This document shows positions 28,589 to 38,211 of a stretch of DNA of 64,000 nucleotides, piece by piece. Origin of the DNA: Rubrobacter taiwanensis (GTDB taxonomy: Bacteria; Actinomycetota; Rubrobacteria; Rubrobacterales; Rubrobacteraceae); assembly GCF_004337705.1 (NCBI RefSeq), contig NZ_SKBU01000031.1, positions 42,910-106,909 on the forward strand, read 5' to 3'. The notes beneath the pieces were generated by a model. The model saw only the letters and a program-made list of their open reading frames with translations. It did not search any database and was not told the DNA's origin. The stretch's first letter is position 1, and each line of letters starts with the position of its first letter. Both the position numbers and the translations under genes were made by a program.

Positions 28589-30876
28589 CAGATCTGCTGC
28601 ACCATCTGGTCGGCCCGCTCGATGAGGCGCTCGAGTTGCTGCTTTCCGGAGAGGTACTGCCTGGGCCAGGGCGCGCCGTCGTAGCGCAGCTCGGCCGCCC
28701 GCCGCAGCGTCCAGTAGGGCTCCCAGAGATGCGGCCGGGCCAGGGCGCACAGGTCCGCGCGCCCGGCGCAGATAATGCTGTTCACGTGGTCGGCCTCGTA
28801 GATGTTGCCGACGGCCATCGTCGCTATCTCCAGCTCGTTGCGGATGCGGTCGCTGAAGGGCGTCTGGAACATGCGGCCGTAGACGGGCTTAGCGTCCGGG
28901 CTGGTCTGCCCGGCGGAGACGTCTATGAGATCGGCCCCTGCTTCATAGAAAGCCTGCGCTATCTCCACTGCGTCATCGGCGGTAATTCCGCCGTCCACCC
29001 AGTCGTGGGCCGAGATCCGGACGCTCATCGGCTTCTCCTCGGGCCAGACCTCGCGCATGGCCCGGAAGACCTCCAGCGGGAAGCGCAGCCGGTTCTCCAG
29101 AGGTCCCCCGTACGCGTCGGTGCGTTTGTTCAGAAGCGGCGTTATGAACGCCGAGAGCAGGTACCCGTGGGCGCAGTGCAGCTCCAGCATGTCGAAGCCG
29201 GCCCTCAGGCCCATCCCGGCGGCGCGTACGAAAGCGTCCCGAACCTCGTCCATGTCCTCTCGGGACATCTCGCGCGGGATCTGGTTTACCGGGCTCCACG
29301 GCACGGGCGAAGGTGAGATCACCTCCCAGTTCCCCTTCTCGAGCGGCAGGTTGTCGCCCTCCCACCCGACCCTGGTTGAACCCTTAGGACCGGAGTGGCC
29401 GAGCTGGAGCGCTATCTTCGCCTCGGTGTGCGTGTGTACGAAGTCCACGATGCGCTTGAAGGCCGCCTCGTGCTCGGGCTTATACATGCCGCAGCAGCCG
29501 GGCGAGATGCGGCCCTGCGGGGTCACGCAGGTCATCTCGGTGAAGACGAGCGCGGCCCCGCCCATGGCCCGGCTCCCCCAATGCACGAGGTGGAAGTCGT
29601 TCGGGGTGCCGTCCTCCGCACTGTACATCGCCATCGGCGAGACCACGACGCGGTTGTGCAGCTCCATCCCGCGCAGCCTGAAGGGGGTGAACATCGGGGG
29701 GATAGGCTTCTCGACCGGGGTGCCGATCGCCCGCTCCGCGAACCACTTCTCCATGCCTTCGAGCCACTCCCGGTCGCGCAGGCGCAGATTTTCGTGGCTG
29801 ACGCGCTGGCTGCGGGTCAGGAGCCCGTAGGCGAACTGCATGGGGGGCTGTTTGATGTAGCGGGGGATGTTCTCGAACCACTCGGTCGAGTTGCGGGCGG
29901 CGCTCTGGAGCTTTACCACCTCCAGCTTCCGCTCCTCCTCGTACGCCTGCAGCGCAGACGCAAGGTCTTCTGCCTGGTGCAGCTTCCCGGCGAGCGCGAT
30001 GGCGTCTTCGAGCGCCAGCTTGGTCCCGGAACCGACCGAGAAGTGCGCGGTGTGGGCGGCATCGCCCATCAGCACGATGTTGTCGTGGAACCACCGCTCG
30101 TTGCTGATGCGCCGGAAGTTCAGCCACGGGGTCTTGCCGAGGTGGCGCATGTTGTTGATAAGCCCGCGCCCGTCCAGGTAGGGGGCGAAGATCTCCTCGC
30201 AGACCGCCACGCTCTCGTCCGGTCCCATGCGGTCGAAGCCCAAACCCCTCCAGGTCTCCTCCGAGCACTCCACGATGCACGTGCTGGTGTCGCGGTCGAA
30301 GCGGTAGGCATGGATCCAGACCCACCCCGCCTCCGTCTTCTCGAACGCGAACGTGAAGGCGTCGAATACTTTATGCGTCCCGAGCCAGATGTACTTGTTT
30401 TTGCGCACGTCCACATCGGGCCTGAACTTGTCCTCGTACATCTGGCGCACCCGGCTGTTCACCCCGTCGCAGGCCACGATCAGGTCCGCGTCCCGGAACG
30501 CCGAGAGATCCCCGACCTCCCGCTCGAACCACACCTCCACACCCAGATCCCGCGCCCGCCGGACCAGGATGCCCAGCAGCTTCCTGCGCGCTATACCCAC
30601 GAACCCGTGCCCGCCCGAACGGGCGATGCTCTTCCCCCGGACGAAGATCTCTATATCGTCCCAGTGGGCGAAGCTCTCCAGGATCTCAGCCGCACTCACC
30701 GGATCGTTCCCCCGCAGATTGTCCAGCGTCGCATCGGAGAACACTACACCCCAGCCGAAGGTCACCCCGGCCGGATTGCGCTCGATGACCGTCACCTCGT
30801 GCGCAGGATCCCGCAGCTTCATCGAGATCGCGAAGTAAAACCCCGCAGGGCCGCCGCCGATGCAGTAGATCCTCAT
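28588..30876 (-). CDS. 2-aminobenzoyl-CoA monooxygenase/reductase-like fusion (salicylyl-CoA 5-hydroxylase/oxidoreductase family)
   Basis: A 762-residue fusion. Residues 1 to about 370 form a flavin monooxygenase: [14 protein letters not shown] at the N terminus and [20 protein letters not shown] near residue 275. From about residue 395 an Old Yellow Enzyme-type reductase follows: [31 protein letters not shown] and [12 protein letters not shown]. This two-enzyme architecture is that of 2-aminobenzoyl-CoA monooxygenase/reductase, which hydroxylates and reduces the ring of 2-aminobenzoyl-CoA to a non-aromatic product. It is first in the minus-strand operon. I used the ATG at 30876; an upstream in-frame ATG at 30948 would start inside the predicted promoter. 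Confidence 0.85.
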
Positions 30877-30916
30877 CGCTCCATACCCACCCTCTCCTCC
30901 TGCTCCCGGAACACAC

Positions 30917-30948
30917 AATATTTTAAACTTAAAATATTTGTCTTTCAA
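30917..30948 (-). promoter_or_regulatory. Anthranilate-operon promoter with 22-bp palindromic MarR-type operator
   Basis: On the minus strand, TTGAAA (30948-30943) and TAAAAT (30925-30920) are 17 bases apart and 44 bases from the monooxygenase start. The palindrome 30917-30938 has perfect 10-bp arms (AATATTTTAA and its complement) around a 2-base centre and covers the -10 box. Size and symmetry suit a MarR dimer, and a MarR gene is in the operon. Confidence 0.7.
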
Positions 30949-30971
30949 GGCCGAAAATTTTCCGGAATTTG

Positions 30972-31013
30972 ACTGAACGATCAGTTGACAAGAGCTGAAC
31001 GGTGGGTTAAATT
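30972..31013 (+). promoter_or_regulatory. ABC-transporter operon promoter with TetR-type operator (site B)
   Basis: A perfect TTGACA (30985-30990) and TAAATT (31008-31013) are 17 bases apart and point to the binding-protein gene at 31135. The 14-bp near-palindrome ACTGAACGATCAGT (30972-30985) abuts the -35 box; it differs from site A at three positions. A further half site, CTGAACGG, lies at 30995-31002 between the two promoter boxes. Confidence 0.65.
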
Positions 31014-31134
31014 GCTTCGAAATCCGGGCCTTGTGCGCCTTTTTGCAAGGCGCTGGGGTTTGGTTTTTTGGGGAGCGGGGCCTTGAGGTTTCGGGGGGAG
31101 GGTTGTGAGAGGTTTTTACGGGAAAGGAGTTTGA

Positions 31135-32325
31135 TTGGGAGTTGAGGGTATTGGGCGGGGGTTCTTCCTGCGGGTGTTGTTAGTTGGGGTGTTGGGTTTG
31201 CTGGTTGCCGGGTGTGCTGGGGCCGGTGAGTCTGGGGAGGGGGAGCCGGTCAGGATTGGTGTGATTTTGCCGTACTCCGGCGTGTATGCCCAGCTCGGGG
31301 AGGACATCACTGATGCGATGGAGCTTTACTTCGAGCGGGAGGGGAACGAGATTGCGGGGCGTCCGGTGGAGTTGATCACCGAGGACACCGAGGCTGATCC
31401 GCAGGTCGGTGTGCAGGCGGCCCGCACGCTCATAGAGCGGGAGCAGGTGGACGTTCTGGCCGGGGCCGTGAGTACGGCGGTGGCTTACGGCGTCATAGAC
31501 ATAACGCGGCGGGACAACATCCCGTTTGTCATCGCCAACGCCACGGGCAACGACGCCACCCGGCAGGGAGCGAGGAACGTCTTTCGGGTTTCGGCCAGCA
31601 GCTGGCAGGTCAGCTATCCGATGGGCGAGTATCTGGTCGAGCAGGGGGTGGATGAGATCTTCCTCTCTTCCGCCGACTACGCGGCCGGGCAGGAGATGTC
31701 CTCGGGCTTCAGGGAGGGCTTCCTTGAGGCCGGCGGCACCATAGTGGGGGAGGTGCACCCGCCGCTGGAGACCAGTGATTACAGCTCGTACCTGACCCGC
31801 ATCCGGCAGGCAGATCCGCCGGGCGTCTTCAGCTTCTACGCCGGGAGCGATGCCGTGCGGTTCGTGCAGCAGTACAGGGAGTTTGGCATCGAGGCGCAGC
31901 TCTACGGTCCCGGCTACATCGTGGACGAGGACACCCTGCCGGCGCAGGGGGAGGCGGCCATCGGAGTTCGGACGATCTTGCACTACTCGCCGGACCTCGA
32001 CAACCCCGAGAACCAGGAGTTCAAAGCGGCTTACGAGGAGGCTTACGACCGCGACCCGACCGTGTACGCGGTGCAGGGCTGGGATGCGGCCTGGCTCATC
32101 GGGGAGGCGATCAAGGCTACCGACGGGAACACCGAGGACCGGGACGCCCTCATCGAGGCCATGGAGAACGTCGAATTCCGGAGCCCGCGCGGGCCGATGG
32201 AGCTGGATGAGAACCACAACCCCATCCAGAACATCTACGTCCGGGAGGTGCGACAGCTGGACGACGGGACGATAGACAACGTTATGATTGATACAATAGA
32301 GCGTGTGCAGGATCCGGGAGAATGA
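31135..32325 (+). CDS. ABC transporter substrate-binding lipoprotein (Liv/amide-urea type)
   Basis: A 396-residue periplasmic-binding-type protein starting at TTG with GGAAAGGAG upstream. The N terminus has a charged start, a hydrophobic stretch and a lipobox (LLVAGC, Cys27), so it is an exported lipoprotein. The mature part is a type I binding fold: [20 protein letters not shown], the [12 protein letters not shown] segment and [13 protein letters not shown]. This family binds branched-chain amino acids, amides or aromatic acids. Encoded with a benzoate-CoA ligase and divergent from anthranilate genes, it may bind an aromatic carboxylate. It is first in an operon under a TetR-type site. Confidence 0.87.
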   Translation: MGVEGIGRGFFLRVLLVGVLGLLVAGCAGAGESGEGEPVRIGVILPYSGVYAQLGEDITDAMELYFEREGNEIAGRPVELITEDTEADPQVGVQAARTLIEREQVDVLAGAVSTAVAYGVIDITRRDNIPFVIANATGNDATRQGARNVFRVSASSWQVSYPMGEYLVEQGVDEIFLSSADYAAGQEMSSGFREGFLEAGGTIVGEVHPPLETSDYSSYLTRIRQADPPGVFSFYAGSDAVRFVQQYREFGIEAQLYGPGYIVDEDTLPAQGEAAIGVRTILHYSPDLDNPENQEFKAAYEEAYDRDPTVYAVQGWDAAWLIGEAIKATDGNTEDRDALIEAMENVEFRSPRGPMELDENHNPIQNIYVREVRQLDDGTIDNVMIDTIERVQDPGE

Positions 32326-32338
32326 TCGGGGTTAGGGG

Positions 32339-33211
32339 ATGATCTCCTTCGAGGCGCTGCTGACGCATCTGCTCAACGGGCTGGCCTACGGGCTGTTACT
32401 GTTCCTGCTGGCGGCCGGTTTGTCCCTGATCTTCGGGATGATGGACGTCATCAACCTCTCGCACGGTTCGTTCTTCATGATCGGGGGCTTCATCGGGATC
32501 GGGCTGGTCGGCGTGCTGGAGAGCTTCTGGCTCGCCCTGCTGGCAACGGTGCTCATCGTGGCGCTTCTGGGGCTTGTGGTAGAGGTCGCGCTGTTGCGGC
32601 CCCTGTACTACCGGAGCCATCTGGACCAGATCCTGCTCACCTTCGGCCTCGCGCTCATCCTCGAGGACGGGGCGGAGTGGATCTGGGGCACCAGGATCCA
32701 GTCTCTGCGGGTGCCGGAGGCTCTAACGGGCTCGGTGGAGATCTTCGGCGCGGTGGTCCCGGTCTACCGGCTGGCGGTTCTCGCCGCCGGGGTTCTGCTC
32801 GGGGCGGCTCTGTGGTACGTGCTGGAGCGGACCCGGCTCGGGTCTATCATCCGGGCCGGGGTTGCCGACAGGGAGATGACCGCGGCGCTGGGGTTCAACA
32901 TCCCCGTCATCTTCGCCGGGGTCTTCGTCTTTGGGGTGGCGCTCGCCGCCTTCGCGGGGTTCATGGCCGCCCCCATCCTCGGCGTCTATCCCGGGCTGGA
33001 CTTCCAGGTCTTGATACTGGCCCTGATCATCGTGGTGATCGGGGGGCTCGGCAGCCTGACGGGGGCCTTCTGGGTGAGCCTGCTCATCGGGGTCACGCAG
33101 TCGTTCGGGCAGGCGTACTTCCCCGCTGCGGCGGCCTTCATCCTCTACCTCATCATGGCCGCGGTGTTGCTGCTCAGGCCTGAGGGACTCTTCAAGAGGA
33201 GGTACGCCTAG
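32339..33211 (+). CDS. Branched-chain-type ABC transporter permease (LivH family)
   Basis: A 290-residue integral membrane protein with about eight transmembrane helices. It contains GLSLIFGMMDVINLSHGSFFMIGG near the N terminus (given here as a LivH hallmark) and the late cytoplasmic loop VIGGLGSLTGAF that contacts the ATPase. It pairs with the LivM-type permease encoded 3 bases downstream to form the channel. The ATG lies 13 bases after the binding-protein gene with AGGGG upstream. Confidence 0.88.
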   Translation: MISFEALLTHLLNGLAYGLLLFLLAAGLSLIFGMMDVINLSHGSFFMIGGFIGIGLVGVLESFWLALLATVLIVALLGLVVEVALLRPLYYRSHLDQILLTFGLALILEDGAEWIWGTRIQSLRVPEALTGSVEIFGAVVPVYRLAVLAAGVLLGAALWYVLERTRLGSIIRAGVADREMTAALGFNIPVIFAGVFVFGVALAAFAGFMAAPILGVYPGLDFQVLILALIIVVIGGLGSLTGAFWVSLLIGVTQSFGQAYFPAAAAFILYLIMAAVLLLRPEGLFKRRYA

Positions 33212-33214
33212 AGA

Positions 33215-34207
33215 ATGGTGGAGGCGACCAAACCCGGGGAGAAGGCGGGGCGGTTTCCGGTGCGCGCCGGAACGCTGGCGGTGCTGGGGGCTCTCGGAGC
33301 GCTCGCCGTCTATCCCTTCTTCGGGACCACCTACATGATCGGGGTGCTCACCGAGATAATGATCCTGGCCATCTTCGCGCTCAGCCTGGGGTTCCTCATG
33401 GGCTACCCGAAGCTCATATCGCTCGGGCACGCGGCCTTCTTCGGCGGCGGGGCGTACGCCGCCGGCATCGTGGCGGTGCGCCTGGAGGCGGCGAACCTGT
33501 TTTTGACGCTGGTCTGCGCGCTGGTCTTCGCCACGCTGCTCGCGGTGCTCATCGGGGTGCTCTCGCTCAGGAACACCGGCATATATTTCCTGATGATCAC
33601 GCTCGCGCTGGCGCAGCTGGTCTACGTGGTCGCGGAGCAGTGGACCTGGCTGACGGGCGGCACCGACGGACTCGTCGGCATTCCCTATCCGGAGCTGTTC
33701 GGGTTCTTCAGCTTCGACCGCTTCAGCTTCTACTACCTCGTGCTGCTGCTGGCGGGCGGGGCGTACTTCCTGCTGCGCCTGGTGACCCGTTCGCCGTTCG
33801 GGCACGTACTGCTCGGCATCGGCTCCAACGAGCGGCGGATGCGCGCCATCGGCTATGGCACCCGGGTCTACAAGCTGGCGGCCTTCGTGCTCTCCGGGGC
33901 GGTCGCCGGGGTGGCCGGCGCGCTCTGGGCCCACTACAACGGTATCGTCGCCCCGGTGGACGTCAACTGGCCGCTCTCGGCCACGGCGCTGATCATGGTC
34001 ATCGTGGGCGGAGCCGGGACGCTCGTCGGCCCGATGCTGGGCGCGGCGGTGGTCTGGTTTCTAGACACCGGGCTCAGCTCGTACACCGAGCGCTCGACCA
34101 TGATCATGGGGGCGGTCTTCATCCTCTTCGTCTTCTTCGCCCGCGGAGGGATCGCCGGTATAGCTCGCAGTCTCTGGGAGAGGTTCTATGCCCGCACTGG
34201 AACTTGA
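33215..34207 (+). CDS. Branched-chain-type ABC transporter permease (LivM family)
   Basis: A 330-residue membrane protein with around ten transmembrane segments. Typical LivM signs are LSLGFLMGYPKLISLGHAAF near residues 58-77, SLRNTGIYFLMITLA in the middle, and the ATPase-contact loop VIVGGAGTLVGPMLGAA near residue 270. It forms the channel with the LivH-type partner. Its 3' end overlaps the first ATPase gene by 20 bases. Confidence 0.88.
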   Translation: MVEATKPGEKAGRFPVRAGTLAVLGALGALAVYPFFGTTYMIGVLTEIMILAIFALSLGFLMGYPKLISLGHAAFFGGGAYAAGIVAVRLEAANLFLTLVCALVFATLLAVLIGVLSLRNTGIYFLMITLALAQLVYVVAEQWTWLTGGTDGLVGIPYPELFGFFSFDRFSFYYLVLLLAGGAYFLLRLVTRSPFGHVLLGIGSNERRMRAIGYGTRVYKLAAFVLSGAVAGVAGALWAHYNGIVAPVDVNWPLSATALIMVIVGGAGTLVGPMLGAAVVWFLDTGLSSYTERSTMIMGAVFILFVFFARGGIAGIARSLWERFYARTGT

Positions 34208-34946
34208 GTCGGTATGCAAGCGCTTCGGAGCCCTGAGCGCCATAGACGGCGTGAGCTTCGCCGTGGAGCCCGGCGAGCGGGTGGCGCTGGTGGGGCCCAA
34301 CGGGGCCGGTAAGACCACGCTGTTTAACCTCATCAGCGGGGAGCTCCCCCCGGACTCGGGGACCGTCAGGCTCGGCGGGAGGGACGTGACGCGCCACACG
34401 CCGGAGAAGATGGCCCGGGAGGGGCTGGGGAGGACCTTCCAGCGCAACTCGCTCTTTATGGAGAGCACCGTCTACGAGAACGTCCGGCTGGCCGTGCAGG
34501 CCAGAGCCGGCGTCAGCTTCCAGATGCTGCGACCCATTACGGCCTACTCGCGGCTCGGAGAGGAGACGGAGAGGGTTCTGGAGCTCGTCCGGCTCTCCGG
34601 GCGGGCCGGGGTGCGGGCGTCCGAGCTCTCCTACGGCGAGCAGCGCCAGCTGGAGCTGGGGATAGCGCTGGCTACCGGGCCGAGGGTGCTCCTGCTGGAC
34701 GAACCGACGGCCGGGATGTCGGCTCAGGAGACCGGCGAGATGGTGGCGATGCTGAAGGAGCTGCCCGGGGAGATAACGCTCCTCATCGTCGAGCACGACA
34801 TGGACGTGGTGGGGGCGCTGGCCCGGCGCATTCTGGTGCTCAACTTCGGCAGGCTCATCGCCGACGGGCCGCTGGAGGAGGTGCGCAGGAACGAGGAGGT
34901 GCTCGCCGCCTACCTGGGGGTCGGTGAGGAGGTGCGGGATGCTTGA
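34188..34946 (+). CDS. ABC transporter ATP-binding protein (LivG family)
   Basis: A 252-residue ATPase: Walker A VGPNGAGKTTLFN, the LivG-type insert around RTFQRNSLFMESTVYENV, signature ELSYGEQRQLELGIAL (a YGEQ variant of LSGGQ normal for this family), and Walker B VLLLDEPTAGMS. With LivF it forms the heterodimer that powers the LivHM channel. The start overlaps LivM by 20 bases, and the stop overlaps LivF by 8, so the five transporter genes are translationally coupled. Confidence 0.88.
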   Translation: MPALELESVCKRFGALSAIDGVSFAVEPGERVALVGPNGAGKTTLFNLISGELPPDSGTVRLGGRDVTRHTPEKMAREGLGRTFQRNSLFMESTVYENVRLAVQARAGVSFQMLRPITAYSRLGEETERVLELVRLSGRAGVRASELSYGEQRQLELGIALATGPRVLLLDEPTAGMSAQETGEMVAMLKELPGEITLLIVEHDMDVVGALARRILVLNFGRLIADGPLEEVRRNEEVLAAYLGVGEEVRDA

Positions 34947-35628
34947 GCTGCGCGACGTCCACGCCCACTACGGCAGTAGCCACATCCTGCAAGGGGTCTC
35001 GCTGCGGGTAGGGGCGGGGGAGGTGGTGGCGCTGCTCGGGCGCAACGGCGTGGGCAAGACCACGACCATCCGCGCCATCACGGGGCTCATTTCCGTCAGC
35101 CGGGGCGAGATCCTCTTCAAGGACACCCCCATCCAGGACGAGCCGCCCTACCGGCGGGCGCGGATGGGGATGGGGCTGGTGCCGCAGGGGCGGGGGATCT
35201 ACCCCAACCTCAGCGTCAGGGAGCAGCTCTTGCTGCCGCCGGACCGCAACGGGCGGTGGAGCCTGCAGGAGATCTACGCCCTCTTTCCCATCCTCAGGGA
35301 GCGCCGGCGCCACGCCGGCGACCAGCTCAGCGGCGGCGAGCAGCAGATGCTCGCCATAGCCCGGGCGCTCAGGAGCAACCCGGAGCTGCTGCTGCTCGAC
35401 GAGCCCTCCGAAGGGCTTGCGCCCATGATGGTCAAGCGGGTCGGCGAGGTGCTTCAGGACATCAAGCGGCAGGAGCTCTCCATCCTGCTCGTGGAGCAGA
35501 ACCTCAGCCTCGCGCTCTCCGTCGCCGACCGGGTGTACATCATGAACAAGGGCGTCATCGTGCACGAGTGTCCGGCCGCCGAGCTGGCCCAGGATGAGGA
35601 GACGCAGCACCGGCTCCTGGGAGTTTAG
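34939..35628 (+). CDS. ABC transporter ATP-binding protein (LivF family)
   Basis: A 229-residue ATPase starting at the ATG six bases after GAGGAGG. Walker A is LGRNGVGKTTTIRAITG, with the LivF-type GLVPQGRGIYPNLSVREQL Q-loop, signature QLSGGEQQMLAIARAL and Walker B LLLLDEPSEGLAP. It pairs with the LivG-type ATPase encoded just upstream. The gene closes the transporter part of the operon; the benzoate-CoA ligase follows after 48 bases. Confidence 0.88.
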   Translation: MLELRDVHAHYGSSHILQGVSLRVGAGEVVALLGRNGVGKTTTIRAITGLISVSRGEILFKDTPIQDEPPYRRARMGMGLVPQGRGIYPNLSVREQLLLPPDRNGRWSLQEIYALFPILRERRRHAGDQLSGGEQQMLAIARALRSNPELLLLDEPSEGLAPMMVKRVGEVLQDIKRQELSILLVEQNLSLALSVADRVYIMNKGVIVHECPAAELAQDEETQHRLLGV

Positions 35629-35645
35629 GGGAGACTCGTGTTTGG

Positions 35646-35677
35646 TAGTTCAGAGCTTATCCGGGAGGAGTGAACTA
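35646..35677 (+). promoter_or_regulatory. Inverted repeat enclosing the ribosome binding site of the benzoate-CoA ligase gene
   Basis: TAGTTCA (35646-35652) and its exact complement TGAACTA (35671-35677) flank an 18-base loop that holds GGGAGGAG, and the second arm runs into the ATG. Folded RNA could limit translation of the ligase. As DNA, the same repeat could be a protein site. Confidence 0.4.
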
Positions 35678-37251
35678 TGATTGCCGTACCGCAGTGGTAC
35701 AACGCGAGCCTGCTCGTGGACCGGAACCTGGAGGCCGGCCGCGAGGGTAGAGTCGCCGTCTACTGCTGCGAGGAGGAGGTGACCTACGGCGAGCTCGCCC
35801 GCCGCATAAACAGCCTGGGGAACGCTCTGCGGGAGCTGGGCGTCCGCAGGGAGCAGCGGGTGCTGATGGTGCTAAACGATACCCCGGCGTTCCCGGTCAC
35901 GTTCTTCGCCGCTATCCGGATCGGGGCCGTCCCCATCCCGACCAATACCCTGCTCAAGAGCGACGACTACCGCTTCTTCCTGCACGACAGCGAGGCCGTC
36001 GCGGTCGTCTTCGACCCGGTGCACGAGGAGAAGGTGCGGGCGGCGCTGAACGGCCATCCGGAGGAGGTGCGGCTCATCTCCACCGGCGGGGCGGAGGGCG
36101 CGCACGCCTTCGGCGAGCTCATCTCGTCCGGCGGGGAGGAGCTCTCCCCGGCCCGCACGCACCGGGACGACGCGGCGTTCTGGCTCTACAGCTCGGGCAG
36201 CACGGGTCGGCCGAAGGGGGCGGTGCATCTCCAGCACGACATCCTCTATACCTGCGAGACGTACGCGAGGCACGTGCTGAAGATAACCGGGGACGACAGG
36301 TGCTTCTCGGCTTCGAAGCTCTTCCACGCCTACGGGCTGGGCAACAACATGACGTTCCCCTACTGGGCCGGGGCCTCGACCGTGCTCTACCCCGGCAAGC
36401 CCGCGCCGCAGGCGGTGCTGGAGACCATAGAGAGGTACCGCCCGACGCTCTTCTACTCCGTCCCGACGCTCTACAACGCGATTCTGAACCACCCGGGGGC
36501 TGCGGAGCGCGACCTCTCCTCCGTCCGGCTCTGCGTCTCGGCGGCTGAAGCGCTGCCGGCCGGCATCTGGCGGCGGTGGAAGGAGACCTTCGGGCTGACC
36601 ATCCTGGACGGCATCGGCTCCACGGAGATGCTGCACATCTTCTGCTCCAACGCGGAGGATGCGCTCAAGCCCGGCTCCAGCGGTGTCCCGGTGCCGGGCT
36701 ACGAGCTCGAGATAAGGGACGAGCACGGCTACCCGGTAGAGCCCGGCGAGGCTGGGTACCTGTACGTCAAGGGCGACTCTGCCGCCGCCTACTACTGGCG
36801 TAACCACGAGAAGACCAAGAAGACCATGCAGGGCGAGTGGCTGGCGGCCGGGGACTGGTACCGGCAGGACGAGGACGGCTTCTTCTGGTACGAGGGCCGC
36901 TCGGACGACATGATCAAGGTCGGCGGGCTGTGGGTCTCGCCGGTGGAGATAGAGAGCACGCTGGGGGAGCACCCCGCCGTGGTCGAGGCCGCCGCGGTGG
37001 GGGTACAGGTAGACGAACTGACCCGCATTAAGGCCTACGTCATCCTGCGCGAGGGCTACGAGGGGTCCGGGGAGCTGGTAGGGGAGCTGCAGGACTGGTG
37101 CAAGGAGCGCCTGAAGCGCTACCAGTACCCGCACATCGTGGAGTTCGTGGAGGACCTGCCGAGGACGGTCACCGGCAAGATCCAGCGCTTCAAGCTCAGG
37201 CGGCGCTCGGAGGAGGAGGTCGTCCGGCGGGCGGAGGGAGAGGTGGTCTGA
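35677..37251 (+). CDS. Benzoate-CoA ligase family protein
   Basis: A 524-residue aryl-CoA ligase. It has LYSSGSTGRPKGAVHLQHD, the benzoate-ligase segment FHAYGLGNNMTFPYWAGAS, GIGSTEMLHIFCSN, DDMIKVGGLWVSPVEIE and the C-terminal lysine in LPRTVTGKIQRFKLRR. The N-terminal FNAS-like PQWYNASLLVDRNLEAG block is typical of benzoate and hydroxybenzoate-CoA ligases. It would convert an aromatic acid to its CoA thioester after import by the ABC system encoded just upstream. The exact ring substituent cannot be read from sequence. Confidence 0.86.
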   Translation: MIAVPQWYNASLLVDRNLEAGREGRVAVYCCEEEVTYGELARRINSLGNALRELGVRREQRVLMVLNDTPAFPVTFFAAIRIGAVPIPTNTLLKSDDYRFFLHDSEAVAVVFDPVHEEKVRAALNGHPEEVRLISTGGAEGAHAFGELISSGGEELSPARTHRDDAAFWLYSSGSTGRPKGAVHLQHDILYTCETYARHVLKITGDDRCFSASKLFHAYGLGNNMTFPYWAGASTVLYPGKPAPQAVLETIERYRPTLFYSVPTLYNAILNHPGAAERDLSSVRLCVSAAEALPAGIWRRWKETFGLTILDGIGSTEMLHIFCSNAEDALKPGSSGVPVPGYELEIRDEHGYPVEPGEAGYLYVKGDSAAAYYWRNHEKTKKTMQGEWLAAGDWYRQDEDGFFWYEGRSDDMIKVGGLWVSPVEIESTLGEHPAVVEAAAVGVQVDELTRIKAYVILREGYEGSGELVGELQDWCKERLKRYQYPHIVEFVEDLPRTVTGKIQRFKLRRRSEEEVVRRAEGEVV

Positions 37252-37272
37252 GGCCGGAGGAGGGCTAGGGCA

Positions 37273-38151
37273 TTGCTGGACGGGATACCGCTTATAGACG
37301 CTCACATTCACGCCGCCCGCATCCCGACCCTGAAGCTGGCCTGGAAGGAGTGGGCGATGGGCTTCGGGAAGGGGGTGCTGCTGGATGAGCTCTACGACGA
37401 CGAGGGGTCGCTCGTCCCGGAGCGCTTCGACGCGTACATGGCCGGGGAGGGCGTGGATCTGGCGATACTCCTCTGCGAGTACAGCCCGAAGGCGACGGGC
37501 ATCCAGCCCATCGAGGATCTGCTCCCGCTGGTGGAGCACAATCCGGAGCGGTTCCGCATCCTGGCCAACCTCAACCCGCACTACCACTTCCCGCCGGTGG
37601 AGGAGCTGGAGCGGCAAGTCGGGCTCGGGGCCGTGGGCCTGAAGCTGCACCCGGTACACGGGGGGTTCGCACCCAACGACCGGATGCTCTACCCGGTGTA
37701 CTCGTTCTGCGAGCGGGAAGGTTACCCGGTCGTCTTCCACTGCGGGACCAGCGTCTTCCCCGGCTCCACCAACCGCTACGCCGACCCGGCGCTGGTAGAA
37801 GACGTGGCGCGGGACTTCCCGGAGCTCAAGATCGTGCTCGCCCACGGGGGCCGGGGCTGGTGGTACGAAGCGGCGGCGTTCATGGCGCTCATGCGGGAGA
37901 ACGTGTGGATCGAGATCTCCGGGCTGCCGCCGCGGCGGCTGCCTCACTACTACGAGCGGTATGACTTCGGGCGCCTGGGCCGGAGGATGATCTTCGGCAC
38001 CGACTGGCCCGGCGTTCCCGGCATCCGGGCCAACGCCACGGCGCTCTTCGAGCTCGGGCTGGATCGCAAGACGCTGGAGCGGATCCTGTACGGGAACGCC
38101 CTGGAGGTCTACCGGCTGGAGGGCACCGCTCTGCCCCGCGGCCCAGACTGA
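37273..38151 (+). CDS. Amidohydrolase family 2 protein (TIM-barrel metal-dependent hydrolase or decarboxylase)
   Basis: A 292-residue protein starting at TTG with GGAGGAGGG upstream. The metal site is outlined by DAHIHAAR near the N terminus, the FHCGTS histidine, the LAHGGRGWWYEAA histidine and the terminal FGTDWPG aspartate. The family includes aromatic decarboxylases such as gamma-resorcylate and aminocarboxymuconate-semialdehyde decarboxylase, as well as lactonases and hydrolases. Being last in an operon with an aryl-acid importer and a benzoate-CoA ligase, it may trim or open an aromatic substrate. The reaction is not determinable. Confidence 0.8.
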   Translation: MLDGIPLIDAHIHAARIPTLKLAWKEWAMGFGKGVLLDELYDDEGSLVPERFDAYMAGEGVDLAILLCEYSPKATGIQPIEDLLPLVEHNPERFRILANLNPHYHFPPVEELERQVGLGAVGLKLHPVHGGFAPNDRMLYPVYSFCEREGYPVVFHCGTSVFPGSTNRYADPALVEDVARDFPELKIVLAHGGRGWWYEAAAFMALMRENVWIEISGLPPRRLPHYYERYDFGRLGRRMIFGTDWPGVPGIRANATALFELGLDRKTLERILYGNALEVYRLEGTALPRGPD

Positions 38152-38199
38152 GTCCCCCGCCGAGTCCCCCGCCGTATAGACCCCGGCCCTTCGGCGGCA

Positions 38200-38205
38200 T
38201 ATATT
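38200..38205 (+). promoter_or_regulatory. -10 hexamer placed for leaderless transcription of the diguanylate cyclase gene
   Basis: TATATT ends six bases before the ATG at 38212, and no Shine-Dalgarno sequence precedes that ATG. Transcription would begin at or next to the start codon, as in leaderless actinobacterial mRNAs. Confidence 0.5.
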
Positions 38206-38211
38206 TAGAAC

